Shown: piece after piece, positions 1-9,187 of the stretch | How the letters are laid out: the number at the start of each line of letters is the position of its first letter | How positions within the stretch are numbered: position 1 is the first letter of the stretch | Assembly (NCBI GenBank): GCA_009776805.1 | Contig: WRNB01000006.1 | Coordinates: 1-39,872, forward strand | Origin: Candidatus Bathycorpusculum grumuli | GTDB taxonomy: Archaea; Thermoproteota; Bathyarchaeia; Bathyarchaeales; Bathycorpusculaceae | Direction: 5' to 3' | DNA: 39,872 nt | Notes under the pieces: model-generated | What the model was told of the DNA's origin: nothing | The model's database searches: none | The model's input: only the letters and a program-made list of their open reading frames with translations | Translations under genes and position numbers: made by a program

Positions 1-2090
1 AAAAAAAAGACATAGGGACAAATATTGTGTAAAACTTTCAATTCCCGTTTGTTGGGATGTTATTTTGAACCACGAAGGCTTAAGCACTCTAAAAACTTGG
101 TAGGTAACTTTCAATTCCCGTTTGTTGGGATGTTATTTTGAACCAAAAACCACAAAATAACACTTATTTCACTCTGGACGAACTTTCAATTCCCGTTTGT
201 TGGGATGTTATTTTGAACCCTATAATAATTAGCATTTCAGGTTTGTTTGGTAGTGACTTTCAATTCCCGTTTGTTGGGATGTTATTTTGAACCTGACGAT
301 AGTAGAAGTATAATAATTGATGCAATATTTCGCTTTCAATTCCCGTTTGTTGGGATGTTATTTTGAACCATCAACATCTTTTATACCGCAAACCATACAT
401 GTACCACTTTCAATTCCCGTTTGTTGGGATGTTATTTTGAACCTTATGTCCATTCCTGAACAACGAAATAAATTAAATTCAACTTTCAATTCCCGTTTGT
501 TGGGATGTTATTTTGAACCACCCACTTGGCGCACTGTGTACGCATGGTATTATAACGACTTTCAATTCCCGTTTGTTGGGATGTTATTTTGAACCACAAA
601 GACCAAACCTATAAAATTCGTGTTAAAGATATCTTTCAATTCCCGTTTGTTGGGATGTTATTTTGAACCAATTTCTTTACTTTCAACATCACAGGCTATC
701 CTTATAAACTTTCAATTCCCGTTTGTTGGGATGTTATTTTGAACCTACTGGCAGCGAGGCGGCTAACTGGTGCGATACGCATCCCTTTCAATTCCCGTTT
801 GTTGGGATGTTATTTTGAACCATGTAAAATACATACTAGTACTTTTTTGAATATACTCTTTCAATTCCCGTTTGTTGGGATGTTATTTTGAACCCACTGG
901 TCCCGTCGGATTTGGTCTATCGTAGTTATACCATCTTTCAATTCCCGTTTGTTGGGATGTTATTTTGAACCAACCTAACAGGCGATTTAAACGCTAAAAG
1001 TGGTAAAGCTTTCAATTCCCGTTTGTTGGGATGTTATTTTGAACCAATTATCTACTTTTACATAATAAGATAACTTTAAATGTTCTTTCAATTCCCGTTT
1101 GTTGGGATGTTATTTTGAACCCGTAGTAAAAGCAATTTTCACAACAATGTTCACTCATCTTTCAATTCCCGTTTGTTGGGATGTTATTTTGAACCTTTTT
1201 CTACGTGACACCGTCGGAATTGACGCAGAGTACTTTCAATTCCCGTTTGTTGGGATGTTATTTTGAACCAACGCAGTGTTTGTGTTGAGTGGGTTTGATT
1301 CGTTGTACTTTCAATTCCCGTTTGTTGGGATGTTATTTTGAACCCAAGAAGAAACACACCGTATACAACACGCACATATAACTTTCAATTCCCGTTTGTT
1401 GGGATGTTATTTTGAACCCTAACGACATAACAAACACCTACATAACATATAGTATCTTTCAATTCCCGTTTGTTGGGATGTTATTTTGAACCCCGCACAC
1501 ATGCTAAAGACTGTGTTGCAAAATAACAACGTCTTTCAATTCCCGTTTGTTGGGATGTTATTTTGAACCGGGTGACGTGTTTTTCATTTTTTACTCTACC
1601 GACATCTTTCAATTCCCGTTTGTTGGGATGTTATTTTGAACCCTCTATACTATTATATATTCTCAAATACTTTTTTAAATAGCTTTCAATTCCCGTTTGT
1701 TGGGATGTTATTTTGAACCATCTGGCGTATGTCGCGCTTAAAAATTATGGTACATGTACTTTCAATTCCCGTTTGTTGGGATGTTATTTTGAACCATGTG
1801 CCTTGTTGTCGTAAACATTGGCATTTGATTGCCTTTCAATTCCCGTTTGTTGGGATGTTATTTTGAACCTTAGACTATGTAACACCATTATTGTTGTATC
1901 CTAAACTTTCAATTCCCGTTTGTTGGGATGTTATTTTGAACCAAGTGAACAAAGGATATGATGAGGGCATAACTTCAACCTTTCAATTCCCGTTTGTTGG
2001 GATGTTATTTTGAACCTTCAACCCATTTTAATTTACCATCACGATAAGCATCACTTTCAATTCCCGTTTGTTGGGATGTTATTTTGAACC
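1..2090 (-). CRISPR. CRISPR array, 28 identical 37-bp repeats, continues off left edge
   Basis: Repeats of 37 bp start at 35, 108, 183, 257, 333, 407, 483, 559, 633, 709, 785, 858, 935, 1009, 1085, 1159, 1233, 1308, 1382, 1456, 1533, 1606, 1683, 1759, 1833, 1906, 1980 and 2054. All 28 read the same on inspection. On the + strand each begins CTTTCAATTCCCG and ends TTTTGAACC. The 27 complete spacers are 36-40 bp, and bases 1-34 look like the end of another spacer. The minus-strand repeat ends in ATTGAAAG, the usual 8-nt crRNA 5-prime handle, so the array is transcribed leftward and the leader is on the right, next to csa1. A short TCCC/GGGA stem with a 7-nt loop lies mid-repeat. I saw no repeated spacers. 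No decayed terminal repeat is visible because the leader-distal end is outside the window. Confidence 0.99.
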
Positions 2091-2207
2091 CGAAGGTGTT
2101 TTTGCTTGATTTATAGTTTAAAGCTCATATTGAGCATGGTTACGGATACATGTCCGATTATTATTAAAACATCAGCTAGTTTATAAAGATAATCGGATAA
2201 AATATAG
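2091..2207 (-). promoter_or_regulatory. CRISPR leader and divergent csa1 promoter with inverted repeats
   Basis: This is the A+T-rich stretch between the leader-proximal repeat and csa1. It holds a palindrome GCTCA-TAT-TGAGC (2123-2135) and a 9-bp inverted repeat, TCCGATTAT (2153-2161) and ATAATCGGA (2189-2197). The two arms flank a symmetric TATA box TTTATAAA (2180-2187). A further CGGA lies at 2143-2146. Read leftward, ACTATAAATC near 2112-2121 sits about 25 bases before the first repeat and could be the array promoter. Read rightward, TTTATAAA predicts transcription of csa1 from about 2210. The inverted repeat is a good operator candidate; the binding protein is unknown. Confidence 0.7.
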
Positions 2208-2225
2208 TTGAGAGATTGGTCTAAA

Positions 2226-3113
2226 ATGTATTTTCTATCTGATATTGAACAGAAACAGCTTCTCTATCAACTGTTACCAACTGCACGTGATGTAGGTGTT
2301 AGTAAAGAATTACGAGGTTGGAATTGGCATCAACCGCCATTGAAACCATATTTTGAGAATGTCAAATTGCCTATGTATCAGATTAGCTCAAAATATTGTC
2401 CTACGAGTCGGGACATATATCTGCGGGCTGTTGAGAAAAAATTTTGTCCAACCACCAATCGAATGGCAGTTGGTAAACTTTTCCATGACATAGTTAGCGA
2501 TTGTTTAAAAAGTGTCCGTCAGCGTCAAAATTTAAGTTTTGATGTATGGTGGCAAAATATCAGGTGGCAGGAAATTGGTGAAAAATCTGACAAGTTAATT
2601 GATAGTTGTAGACAGGTTTGGGATTTTACTCGTAAGATGTGTGATGCACAGTTAGCAGAACTTTCGTGTAGCCAACCGTATGCAGATGAGATGGATTTGT
2701 TGTGTACTGCGGTTCCTTTTTTGGTTGAGCACAAACTTTCGGGAGAATTGCTCGGTCTTAGTGATATTTTAAGCGTGGATTGTTTTGATTACCTTAGAAC
2801 AATAATGTTTGACCTGAAAGTTACCACTGTAAAAGAAGAGTGGCATAGGCTTTACTCACTTGGTTATGCACTAGTATTTGAGAGCATCCATGAGGTGCCT
2901 GTAGATATTTGCTGCACTGTTTACTTGAGTGTTGAGAATGATAAAATTAGTGTTCAAAAAGATTTGTTCTTTGCTAATGATGAATTACGGCAGTGGTGGC
3001 TTGAGGAGAGAGATAAAAAGCTTGAAATTGTTGCAGAACAGAAAGATCCTGGAAAACCTGAAAGTTCACAGTGTAAGGAGTATTGTCAATACTACAAAGT
3101 GTGTTATAGTTAG
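2226..3113 (+). CDS. csa1: CRISPR-associated exonuclease Cas4, Csa1 family
   Basis: Csa1 is the larger Cas4 relative that works with Cas1-Cas2 in spacer acquisition, helping to choose and trim protospacers. The 295-residue protein has the family's opening (YFLSDIEQK, then LPTARDVGVSKELRGWNW). Candidate iron-sulfur cysteines are C58 near the N-terminus and C283, C287 and C293 at the C-terminus. A RecB-like nuclease core is visible as GLSDILS followed by FDLKVT. An upstream in-frame TTG at 2208 would add six residues. I prefer ATG 2226 because family members start MYFLSD and the TATA box at 2180-2187 predicts transcription beginning near 2210. It is the first gene of an adaptation operon with cas1, cas2 and a second cas4, a set most typical of type I-A loci. 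Confidence 0.9.
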   Translation: MYFLSDIEQKQLLYQLLPTARDVGVSKELRGWNWHQPPLKPYFENVKLPMYQISSKYCPTSRDIYLRAVEKKFCPTTNRMAVGKLFHDIVSDCLKSVRQRQNLSFDVWWQNIRWQEIGEKSDKLIDSCRQVWDFTRKMCDAQLAELSCSQPYADEMDLLCTAVPFLVEHKLSGELLGLSDILSVDCFDYLRTIMFDLKVTTVKEEWHRLYSLGYALVFESIHEVPVDICCTVYLSVENDKISVQKDLFFANDELRQWWLEERDKKLEIVAEQKDPGKPESSQCKEYCQYYKVCYS

Positions 3114-3125
3114 GAGGTTAAAGCT

Positions 3126-4166
3126 TTGAATGTGTTTTTAGATGATTTTGGGCTTTATCTATCTAAAAAAAGGAATCGTTTTTGTATAAAAAAGAAGGAC
3201 AGTAAAGAAATTAAAGAGATAGTTGCCGATGATGTTGAGTCGATAATTTGTTGTTCGACAGGTGTTTCTTTTTCGTCTAGTGCGTTAGAGTTAGCGGTTG
3301 ATAATAATATACAGGTTGTATTTGCCAAATATAGTGGTTGGCCATATGCCGTTTTGATGCCTGCCTCTTTAACAGGTTCTGTGCGGGCACGGCGAGAACA
3401 ATTTCTCGCATACAATGATGAACGCAGTGTCATTTTAGCTAAAAAATTCGTTGCTGGAAAACTTGTTAATCAAGCGAATTTTCTAAAGTTAATGGCTAAA
3501 AATCGGCGTCAAACTGATCCAAAGTTATCTGAGAAATTGTATCAATCAAGCAAGTTGATAGGTGATACAAATGATCGTATCAGTAAAGAACATGGTAACA
3601 ATATTGATGTTAAACGACAAGAGATTATGAATTTGGAAGCTGAGGCTGCACGGTATTATTGGGATTGTGTGCGTCAGATTTTACCGCCTGAGTTAAAATT
3701 TACAGGTCGGATTACACGAGGAGCAACTGACCCATTTAATGCTATGTTAAATTTTGGTTATCAGGTTATTTTGTTTTCTGAGGTTTGGAAAGCGATTAGT
3801 TATGCGGGTTTGGATTTTTATGCGGGGTATTTGCATGCGGATCGTTCGGGAAAACCGTCTCTGGTTTTAGACATGATGGAAGAGTTTCGTCAACAGTTGG
3901 TAGATAGAACATTAATCGGTTTACTAACTAAGAATGTTATAAAGCCAAATGAAATTATAGCTACTGATTCGGTTGAAGAAGGTCGTGTTTTACGTAAAGA
4001 GGTCATAAAAGTCTTGTTAAATAGCCTGCATGAACGTTTAGATAGTGAAGTGATGTTTAACAATCAGAAAGGGTCAATGAAAAAATTTATTCACATGCAA
4101 CCTCGTCATATGGTACGTTTTCTATTAAAAGAATCAGAATATGTACCGTTTTATTTAGGATGGTGA
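3126..4166 (+). CDS. cas1: CRISPR-associated endonuclease/integrase Cas1
   Basis: Cas1 is the metal-dependent integrase that, with Cas2, inserts new spacers at the leader end of the array. The 346-residue protein shows the family's catalytic residues: E171 in the NLEAEAARYYW segment, H237 in YLHADR, and D249 with E252/E253 in LVLDMMEEFR. The N-terminal beta-rich domain occupies about residues 1-85. The start is TTG, preceded by a clear AGGAGGT at 3115-3121; GTG at 3132 is the alternative. It lies 12 bases after csa1 and its stop is followed by cas2 within a few bases, so the genes are very likely cotranscribed. No key residue is missing. Confidence 0.98.
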   Translation: MNVFLDDFGLYLSKKRNRFCIKKKDSKEIKEIVADDVESIICCSTGVSFSSSALELAVDNNIQVVFAKYSGWPYAVLMPASLTGSVRARREQFLAYNDERSVILAKKFVAGKLVNQANFLKLMAKNRRQTDPKLSEKLYQSSKLIGDTNDRISKEHGNNIDVKRQEIMNLEAEAARYYWDCVRQILPPELKFTGRITRGATDPFNAMLNFGYQVILFSEVWKAISYAGLDFYAGYLHADRSGKPSLVLDMMEEFRQQLVDRTLIGLLTKNVIKPNEIIATDSVEEGRVLRKEVIKVLLNSLHERLDSEVMFNNQKGSMKKFIHMQPRHMVRFLLKESEYVPFYLGW

Positions 4167-4172
4167 GTGTTT

Positions 4173-4463
4173 ATGCGTTATGTTGTGATATATGATGTTT
4201 CTGACGATAATTTGCGCAATCAAGTTGCTGAGACACTTAAGGATTATGGATTACAACGAATTCAATACAGTGGATTTATGGGCGATCTTCGCCGAGATAA
4301 AATAAACAGTTTACTGGTGGATCTCAAAAAGCTGATTAACGATTTAGTGGAAAATGTACAGTTGTTTCCCATGTGTGATAACTGTTTGAAGGGGAAAAAA
4401 ATAGTAGGTAAACCCAAAAAGTACGAATTCAAAGAGGTTAAAGATAAAATAGCATACTTCTAA
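4173..4463 (+). CDS. cas2: CRISPR-associated protein Cas2
   Basis: Cas2 is the small ferredoxin-fold partner that bridges two Cas1 dimers in the spacer-integration complex. The 96-residue protein opens MRYVVIYDVSDD, the conserved first beta strand with the family Asp, and continues with the typical GLQRIQYSGFMGDL segment. ATG 4173 is preferred over GTG 4167: it has GGTGA at 4162-4166 as a ribosome-binding site with about 6 bases spacing, and family members begin at this methionine. The ribosome-binding site overlaps the cas1 stop codon, indicating translational coupling. A C-terminal CDNC motif is present; its role is unclear. Confidence 0.96.
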   Translation: MRYVVIYDVSDDNLRNQVAETLKDYGLQRIQYSGFMGDLRRDKINSLLVDLKKLINDLVENVQLFPMCDNCLKGKKIVGKPKKYEFKEVKDKIAYF

Positions 4464-4479
4464 AACGGACAGAAATAAC

Positions 4480-5145
4480 ATGAAAACAAAAACGACCAAA
4501 GAGAATACATGGTTAAAAAATCAGCAGAAATTGCGCACCTCAGATGTTGCTGAGGCATTTATATCAGCAACAGATGTTAAGCATTATATTTACTGTCCAA
4601 GACTAATCTATTTTGACCATGTTTTACATGCAACACCAGTTTTTGGTTCACAACAAAAAGAAGGAAAAGAAGCACATGAAGAACAAATGACAAAAGAGCT
4701 TAAACGCAAAGATGCCATATATTATTCATCAGAATTTGCAGGAGCAGAAAAACTGCTATATACAACTCTTTGTTCAGACACCTTAGGCTTACAAGGTAAT
4801 GTTGACCTAATAATCCACACTGTTCGAAATGAATACATCCCCGTTGAATACAAAAATATGAACAGCGACAAAGGCAGAGTCTGCATGGATCACAAATACC
4901 AACTTACCGCGTATGCCCTACTCATCGAAGAGACTTTCAACACAACAGTAAAACAAGGCATAGTAAACTACCTCCCAGAAACGAGAGTTCTACAATTCGA
5001 AATAACTCCCACCATGAAAACTCACGTCAAACGCATAATAGGTCACATAAAAAAAATAATACAAGCAGAAACACTACCCCCCATACGAGTAACATCTTAT
5101 AAATGTCAAGGCGGCTGTGGACATAAACAAACATGTCAACCATAA
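4480..5145 (+). CDS. cas4: CRISPR-associated exonuclease Cas4 (Cas4a type)
   Basis: This is a second, canonical Cas4: a RecB-family nuclease with a 4Fe-4S cluster that processes pre-spacers. The 221-residue protein has the N-terminal cysteine in HYIYCPRLIYFDH. The nuclease core is GNVDLII followed by PVEYKNM (Asp, Glu and Lys of the PD-(D/E)XK site), then the Q-Y-L-A helix KYQLTAYALL. A C-terminal cysteine group CQGGCGHKQTC completes the cluster. It is the last gene of the adaptation operon. Together with Csa1 this makes two different Cas4 proteins in one operon, a pairing known from archaea such as Pyrococcus. From about 4850 the coding strand becomes rich in A and C. The stop codon is separated by one base from the stop of the opposing cas3. 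Confidence 0.95.
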   Translation: MKTKTTKENTWLKNQQKLRTSDVAEAFISATDVKHYIYCPRLIYFDHVLHATPVFGSQQKEGKEAHEEQMTKELKRKDAIYYSSEFAGAEKLLYTTLCSDTLGLQGNVDLIIHTVRNEYIPVEYKNMNSDKGRVCMDHKYQLTAYALLIEETFNTTVKQGIVNYLPETRVLQFEITPTMKTHVKRIIGHIKKIIQAETLPPIRVTSYKCQGGCGHKQTCQP

Positions 5146-5146
5146 G

Positions 5147-7384
5147 TTACTCGGGTCTATCAATAGAACTAAGACACAAACCATGAGTAAATGAATAAGG
5201 TTTTTTAATAACCCACGGATCAGAATTTGTATCAATATCCTTGATCAAATAAGAAAGACTATTAGTTCTTACTTGAACAAGAAGTTGGTCAGCTTCAAGC
5301 CATAAACCTGAAGATAAAGCCTCTTGATATTCTGATTTCAGAGAACTTGGGAGCAAATCAATAGTTCCATCAGATTTATCGATAACATCTTTGGTCCAAT
5401 CATTGTGACAACCAGCAACGAGATACTCTTTGAATTTCTTGATAAGTGGATGATTAAGAGCCGCAGTATACTGTTGAAGATCTTCACCACAGTATCCACC
5501 CTGATAAATTTGATCTGCTGCGTTAACGAGATCGCTTTCGCTTAATGGGTTAGAAAGATGTTCTAATTCGCCTAACGATCTGTCAACTATATCTTTGCTA
5601 TAAATGTTATATGAAGCAATTTGTTCTTTGAAAACTATAACATTAGCAGGTGGACGACTGCATTTTCTGTTGACACGCCCTAGACGTTGTATTATAGCAT
5701 CTATTGGAGCCGGTTCGAAAAAGCCCTGCTCAAAATCAACATCTAAACTTACCTCAACAACTTGTGTAGCAACAAGAACTTTAGGTAATTGTGACTGTAT
5801 TACTTTCTCAATTTTGTTTCTATCACGTTTACAAAATCGGCTGTGCAAAAGTAAAGAATCCTTGATGCCTCGTTTTTGAATCTCATCAAAGACTTTCTGT
5901 GCTGAAGGCACATGGTTACATACAATAAGTGTTGACTTGGACTCGTTAAGTGTTTTCAAAATTAAGTCGATATTAGTTAATATTGTTCCATCTTGAATTT
6001 GCAAATTATGTCGTTGCTTATTAAGTATGTGACTATCAATTTCATCTTCAGAATTTGGAAATAAAAAAGGTTTTGGAGCAATCTCGTCTAATATCAATTT
6101 TTTTAGAAACGTAGGCATAGTTGCTGAAAGAAAAAGACAAGAAGCTTGTAAGTCACAAACCAATTTTGCTGTAGCTATTATAAACCCCGTTATAATCGGG
6201 TCATAGGCATGAATTTCATCGAAAACAAAGCAAGCGTTTGGAAACTCTGAAAGCATCAATTCCCAACCCTTACCATGCAAAGTATACCTGAGAATCTGAT
6301 GGGGCGTACAGACGCGGATTGGATACCATAATTCCCGTGAAAGTTTCTTAGCCATACGAGCCTCTTTTTGCCTAACTAAAGATGAATACTCTTCGTTTTC
6401 CAAAATTGAATACAATGAAGAGCTTGCACGAGAATGTAGTAAACCCACAGTAGCTTGTCCAAAATCTTTGCATAGGCGGAGATACATAGCGTTAATACTT
6501 GCAGTATTGGGCAATGTGTAGAAAAGTCGTCCATTTCTTTTTTGATTTCTGCGCACCCAAAGCAACGCGGCAAGAGTTTTTCCAGAACCAGTAGGTGCCT
6601 GTAAAATCAAGTTGCCATTTATTTCTCCAGCTTTTTTTTGGAAATTAAAGAGATAAGGAACAGTTATATTAAGTTTTGAAAAATCTGGCATTTTTGGAAA
6701 AGCAAAACGAACCCCGCTACTGCCAATATGGTCACAAGACATTAGTAGACCACGTAAAGTTGCAGCGTAAAGTCTGCTATTAAAGCTAATTTTAGAAGTT
6801 TGTTTCCCACGATCTATCCAATCATAAGTAAATGAGGAATAATCAAGTCCTATTTGAGAGCTAAGTTTGTTGCTTTTTACGCCTTTAAGAATTTGATTCC
6901 ACTCATTTACGAAAGAAGAGATATTTTGTTTCCATTCGTTTTCCATCTGAAACCAAACAGGATACGGCGACGGTGGTGTACTGCTCGAAGTTGCAAATGG
7001 AAGTTCTGCAAAGTCCAAACAGCCCTTACCTGAACAAGCCCAACCGGCTGGAATTGTGCGATGATGAGTTAAAACAGCAAATATAACTTCCGGTTTAAGT
7101 TTCTGGAATGAAGCAAAAGCTGCAGAAATAATTTCATGTCTATGACCCCATCTTTTTGCATCAGGTAGCAAAGATTTCTGAAAACCAACAGCAGCTTTTC
7201 CAACATCATGCACTGCTATGGCAGATATAAGGTCTGACTTTATAGAAACAAGTATATCATCCTCAAAAGGAAGATTTTCAACAATATTTTCAGCTACTGC
7301 TATACAACGCAAAGTATGTTCTGATAGCGTTTCGCCAGTATCCTTTGCCAATATCTTTGACTGTTCAATCATTGCTGAAGCCAT
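5147..7384 (-). CDS. cas3: CRISPR-associated helicase/nuclease Cas3 (HD plus DExH)
   Basis: Cas3 is recruited by the R-loop-bound Cascade and then nicks, unwinds and degrades target DNA. The 745-residue protein fuses both activities. The N-terminal HD domain has H23, H59-D60 (AVHDVGK), H83 (HRHEII) and H107-H108 (LTHH). The superfamily-2 helicase has Walker A QAPTGSGKT (about 262-270), a DExH box FDEIHAYD (about 388-395), SAT in LSATMP (about 420), and motifs V/VI in ATQVVEVSLDVDF and IIQRLGRVNR. A fused HD-helicase fits type I-B rather than I-A or I-D. ATG 7384 overlaps the cas5 3-prime end by 16 bases. It is the last gene of the interference operon and converges on cas4. Confidence 0.97.
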   Translation of the reverse strand: MASAMIEQSKILAKDTGETLSEHTLRCIAVAENIVENLPFEDDILVSIKSDLISAIAVHDVGKAAVGFQKSLLPDAKRWGHRHEIISAAFASFQKLKPEVIFAVLTHHRTIPAGWACSGKGCLDFAELPFATSSSTPPSPYPVWFQMENEWKQNISSFVNEWNQILKGVKSNKLSSQIGLDYSSFTYDWIDRGKQTSKISFNSRLYAATLRGLLMSCDHIGSSGVRFAFPKMPDFSKLNITVPYLFNFQKKAGEINGNLILQAPTGSGKTLAALLWVRRNQKRNGRLFYTLPNTASINAMYLRLCKDFGQATVGLLHSRASSSLYSILENEEYSSLVRQKEARMAKKLSRELWYPIRVCTPHQILRYTLHGKGWELMLSEFPNACFVFDEIHAYDPIITGFIIATAKLVCDLQASCLFLSATMPTFLKKLILDEIAPKPFLFPNSEDEIDSHILNKQRHNLQIQDGTILTNIDLILKTLNESKSTLIVCNHVPSAQKVFDEIQKRGIKDSLLLHSRFCKRDRNKIEKVIQSQLPKVLVATQVVEVSLDVDFEQGFFEPAPIDAIIQRLGRVNRKCSRPPANVIVFKEQIASYNIYSKDIVDRSLGELEHLSNPLSESDLVNAADQIYQGGYCGEDLQQYTAALNHPLIKKFKEYLVAGCHNDWTKDVIDKSDGTIDLLPSSLKSEYQEALSSGLWLEADQLLVQVRTNSLSYLIKDIDTNSDPWVIKKPYSFTHGLCLSSIDRPE

Positions 7385-8061
7385 TGATGAAGATAAATGA
7401 CATTATTAACATCAGGTAGATTAGACGGGTGATAAAGATTTTTCATAGATACAGAAAAACGTTCTCGCGTAGTTGGCAATAATCCCTGATAAAACCCAAA
7501 TGGGCCAACTATTCTTGTTCGGCCTTCAATATTATTTTCAAACCACTCAGGACAACGAACAAGTAACGAGGGAATATTCATCTTAACCTCTGGAATTAGA
7601 GTAGCACCCAGTTTTCCTGAAGGTACCTCAGTTAAATTGACTCTTTCTACTTTTTTTATCCAAGCAATATCTTGAGAACGTCCAAAAGAAGGAGTTGAAA
7701 CTGGAGAAAGAAATGCTTGCTCTAACTCAAGGTTAGTTACGTATAAATCAAGCTCTGGTCGAAAATAGACATATCGTTTAATAATACCTTGCCCTTCCCT
7801 ATGTGGTGAAAGAACACCTTTTTTCAATGATAAACGATCAGTTTTTTCTATTTCAATATCTCTCGAAGAGCAATAGAACTCAAAACCAATTCTTGTATCG
7901 GATGGTCTAATTACTCGCCCTGCAATGGCACTTAACATACCTAAAAGTGTACTGTAAGGTGGACATGGTAATGAAATCTGCGTCCCCGTTATAGTTAATG
8001 GATGCTTAAAGAAAGCGGTAAACCCTTCCATTTTAACATGAAGGGCCGCAAATGTTGACAT
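7369..8061 (-). CDS. cas5: CRISPR-associated protein Cas5, type I-B (Cas5t-like)
   Basis: Cas5 caps the 5-prime handle of the crRNA in the type I Cascade complex and contacts the large subunit and Cas7. The 230-residue protein has the RAMP-type N-terminal strand ending in a hydrophobic-GFTAFF-KHP segment and the Cas5-typical PPYSTLLGMLSAIAGR helix near residues 34-50. This length and the run between cas7 and cas3 match Cas5 of the Cst (Tneap) variety of type I-B. The start codon lies two bases after the cas7 stop, and the 3-prime end overlaps cas3. There is no sign of truncation. Confidence 0.93.
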   Translation of the reverse strand: MSTFAALHVKMEGFTAFFKHPLTITGTQISLPCPPYSTLLGMLSAIAGRVIRPSDTRIGFEFYCSSRDIEIEKTDRLSLKKGVLSPHREGQGIIKRYVYFRPELDLYVTNLELEQAFLSPVSTPSFGRSQDIAWIKKVERVNLTEVPSGKLGATLIPEVKMNIPSLLVRCPEWFENNIEGRTRIVGPFGFYQGLLPTTRERFSVSMKNLYHPSNLPDVNNVIYLHQWLQQ

Positions 8062-8062
8062 A

Positions 8063-9163
8063 TTAAGTCAAAACCATTGCCATTTCTTGAGCCGATTCTA
8101 TGGGGGTAAGAACTTTAAAGGTAACACCTATATCGACCACATTTTGGAGTTGAAGCACATCTGACTCATTTTTGAGATATCCCTTTCTGATACCGATAAA
8201 TATTGGCGTTACAATTCTATCAGCATAATCCTTAGCTATTTCTTTAAGGGTATCAATTTTCAAACATGGGCCACTTCCATCATCGACAAATAGACTATTA
8301 AGCATGGGATTTCCACAAGATACACCTGCCAAAATGAGAGCCTTCGGTGCCACATCAGTACCAAACGCAGCTTGTTTTGCACCACCTCTAAGATGAGCTA
8401 ATGCATTCAATACCGCTGACGCACGTTCTTTCCGTTTTACAGCAACATCAGTTACTTCATAAACTTTACCACTTTTTTCTTCTTTTACTATCTTAATTTT
8501 TCCGTCAGTAAGAAGTTTACAAGTCTTTGCTTCATCTAATTCAACACGATCACCTATATTCCAAAACACACCTAACCGCATATAATTCAGAGAAAAAATC
8601 CCTTCCAAATGTGTATTATAGAATTCAGTAGTATAGGGCAACGGTGTTCCTTCTTTTAAATGAACAAAACCTTCATCTCGCCCCTGCCAACCAGATTTTC
8701 TAATGGAACATAAAATAGATGTACTAAAAGGTGAAGCTCTTATAACGGGTTTTACTGGTTGTCCCTTTTCTTTTACCACATCTGTTGCATCATTTTCACT
8801 ATCTTCAACATCTATGCGAGGTTTTTGTTTAGCTTCAGCACGCATATATCCAAATATGTCGTCTTCTGGATAATTAATCGGATCAAATTCACCGCCAATT
8901 TTATTTGTTGTTCCTTTTTCAGATAAATCAAGTGGTCTAAGCACGCTAGCTGGCCAATTAGTTTCTTCAATCAGAGTATTTCGAAGCCATCTTCTCCATG
9001 CTTGAGAAGAAACATATGGCACTCGATCTCTGCCGTCTCGAAAGGTTTTAGGTAAAGTTACATTACGGTTTTCACCATCACCTAAACCAGCTCCGTTAAG
9101 AAATGATGCTGAAGCTTCCACGAGAAAAGTTCCAGCTATATGAGTAAGTATTTTTGATGACAT
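8063..9163 (-). CDS. cas7: CRISPR-associated protein Cas7, type I-B (Cst2/DevR family)
   Basis: Cas7 polymerises along the crRNA spacer to form the Cascade backbone. The 366-residue protein belongs to the Cst2/DevR group: it starts ILTHIAGTFLVEASASFLNGAG, with a following DRVPYVSSQAWRRWLR segment typical of the RNA-binding face. A later GGAKQAAFGTDVAPKAL stretch marks the conserved glycine-rich region near residues 260-275. The middle (about residues 115-145) carries a polar insertion rich in Asp, Glu and Lys. It is the second gene of the interference operon, 24 bases after cas8 and two before cas5. Family assignment is from recall of conserved segments. Confidence 0.93.
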   Translation of the reverse strand: MSSKILTHIAGTFLVEASASFLNGAGLGDGENRNVTLPKTFRDGRDRVPYVSSQAWRRWLRNTLIEETNWPASVLRPLDLSEKGTTNKIGGEFDPINYPEDDIFGYMRAEAKQKPRIDVEDSENDATDVVKEKGQPVKPVIRASPFSTSILCSIRKSGWQGRDEGFVHLKEGTPLPYTTEFYNTHLEGIFSLNYMRLGVFWNIGDRVELDEAKTCKLLTDGKIKIVKEEKSGKVYEVTDVAVKRKERASAVLNALAHLRGGAKQAAFGTDVAPKALILAGVSCGNPMLNSLFVDDGSGPCLKIDTLKEIAKDYADRIVTPIFIGIRKGYLKNESDVLQLQNVVDIGVTFKVLTPIESAQEMAMVLT

Positions 9164-9187
9164 ACCTTGTAGTATTGTTTACTTAGT

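Noticed and set aside
317-1375. Open reading frames within the array (317-592 +, 1184-1375 -)
   Set aside because: They translate CRISPR repeats and spacers; no ribosome-binding site or protein features.
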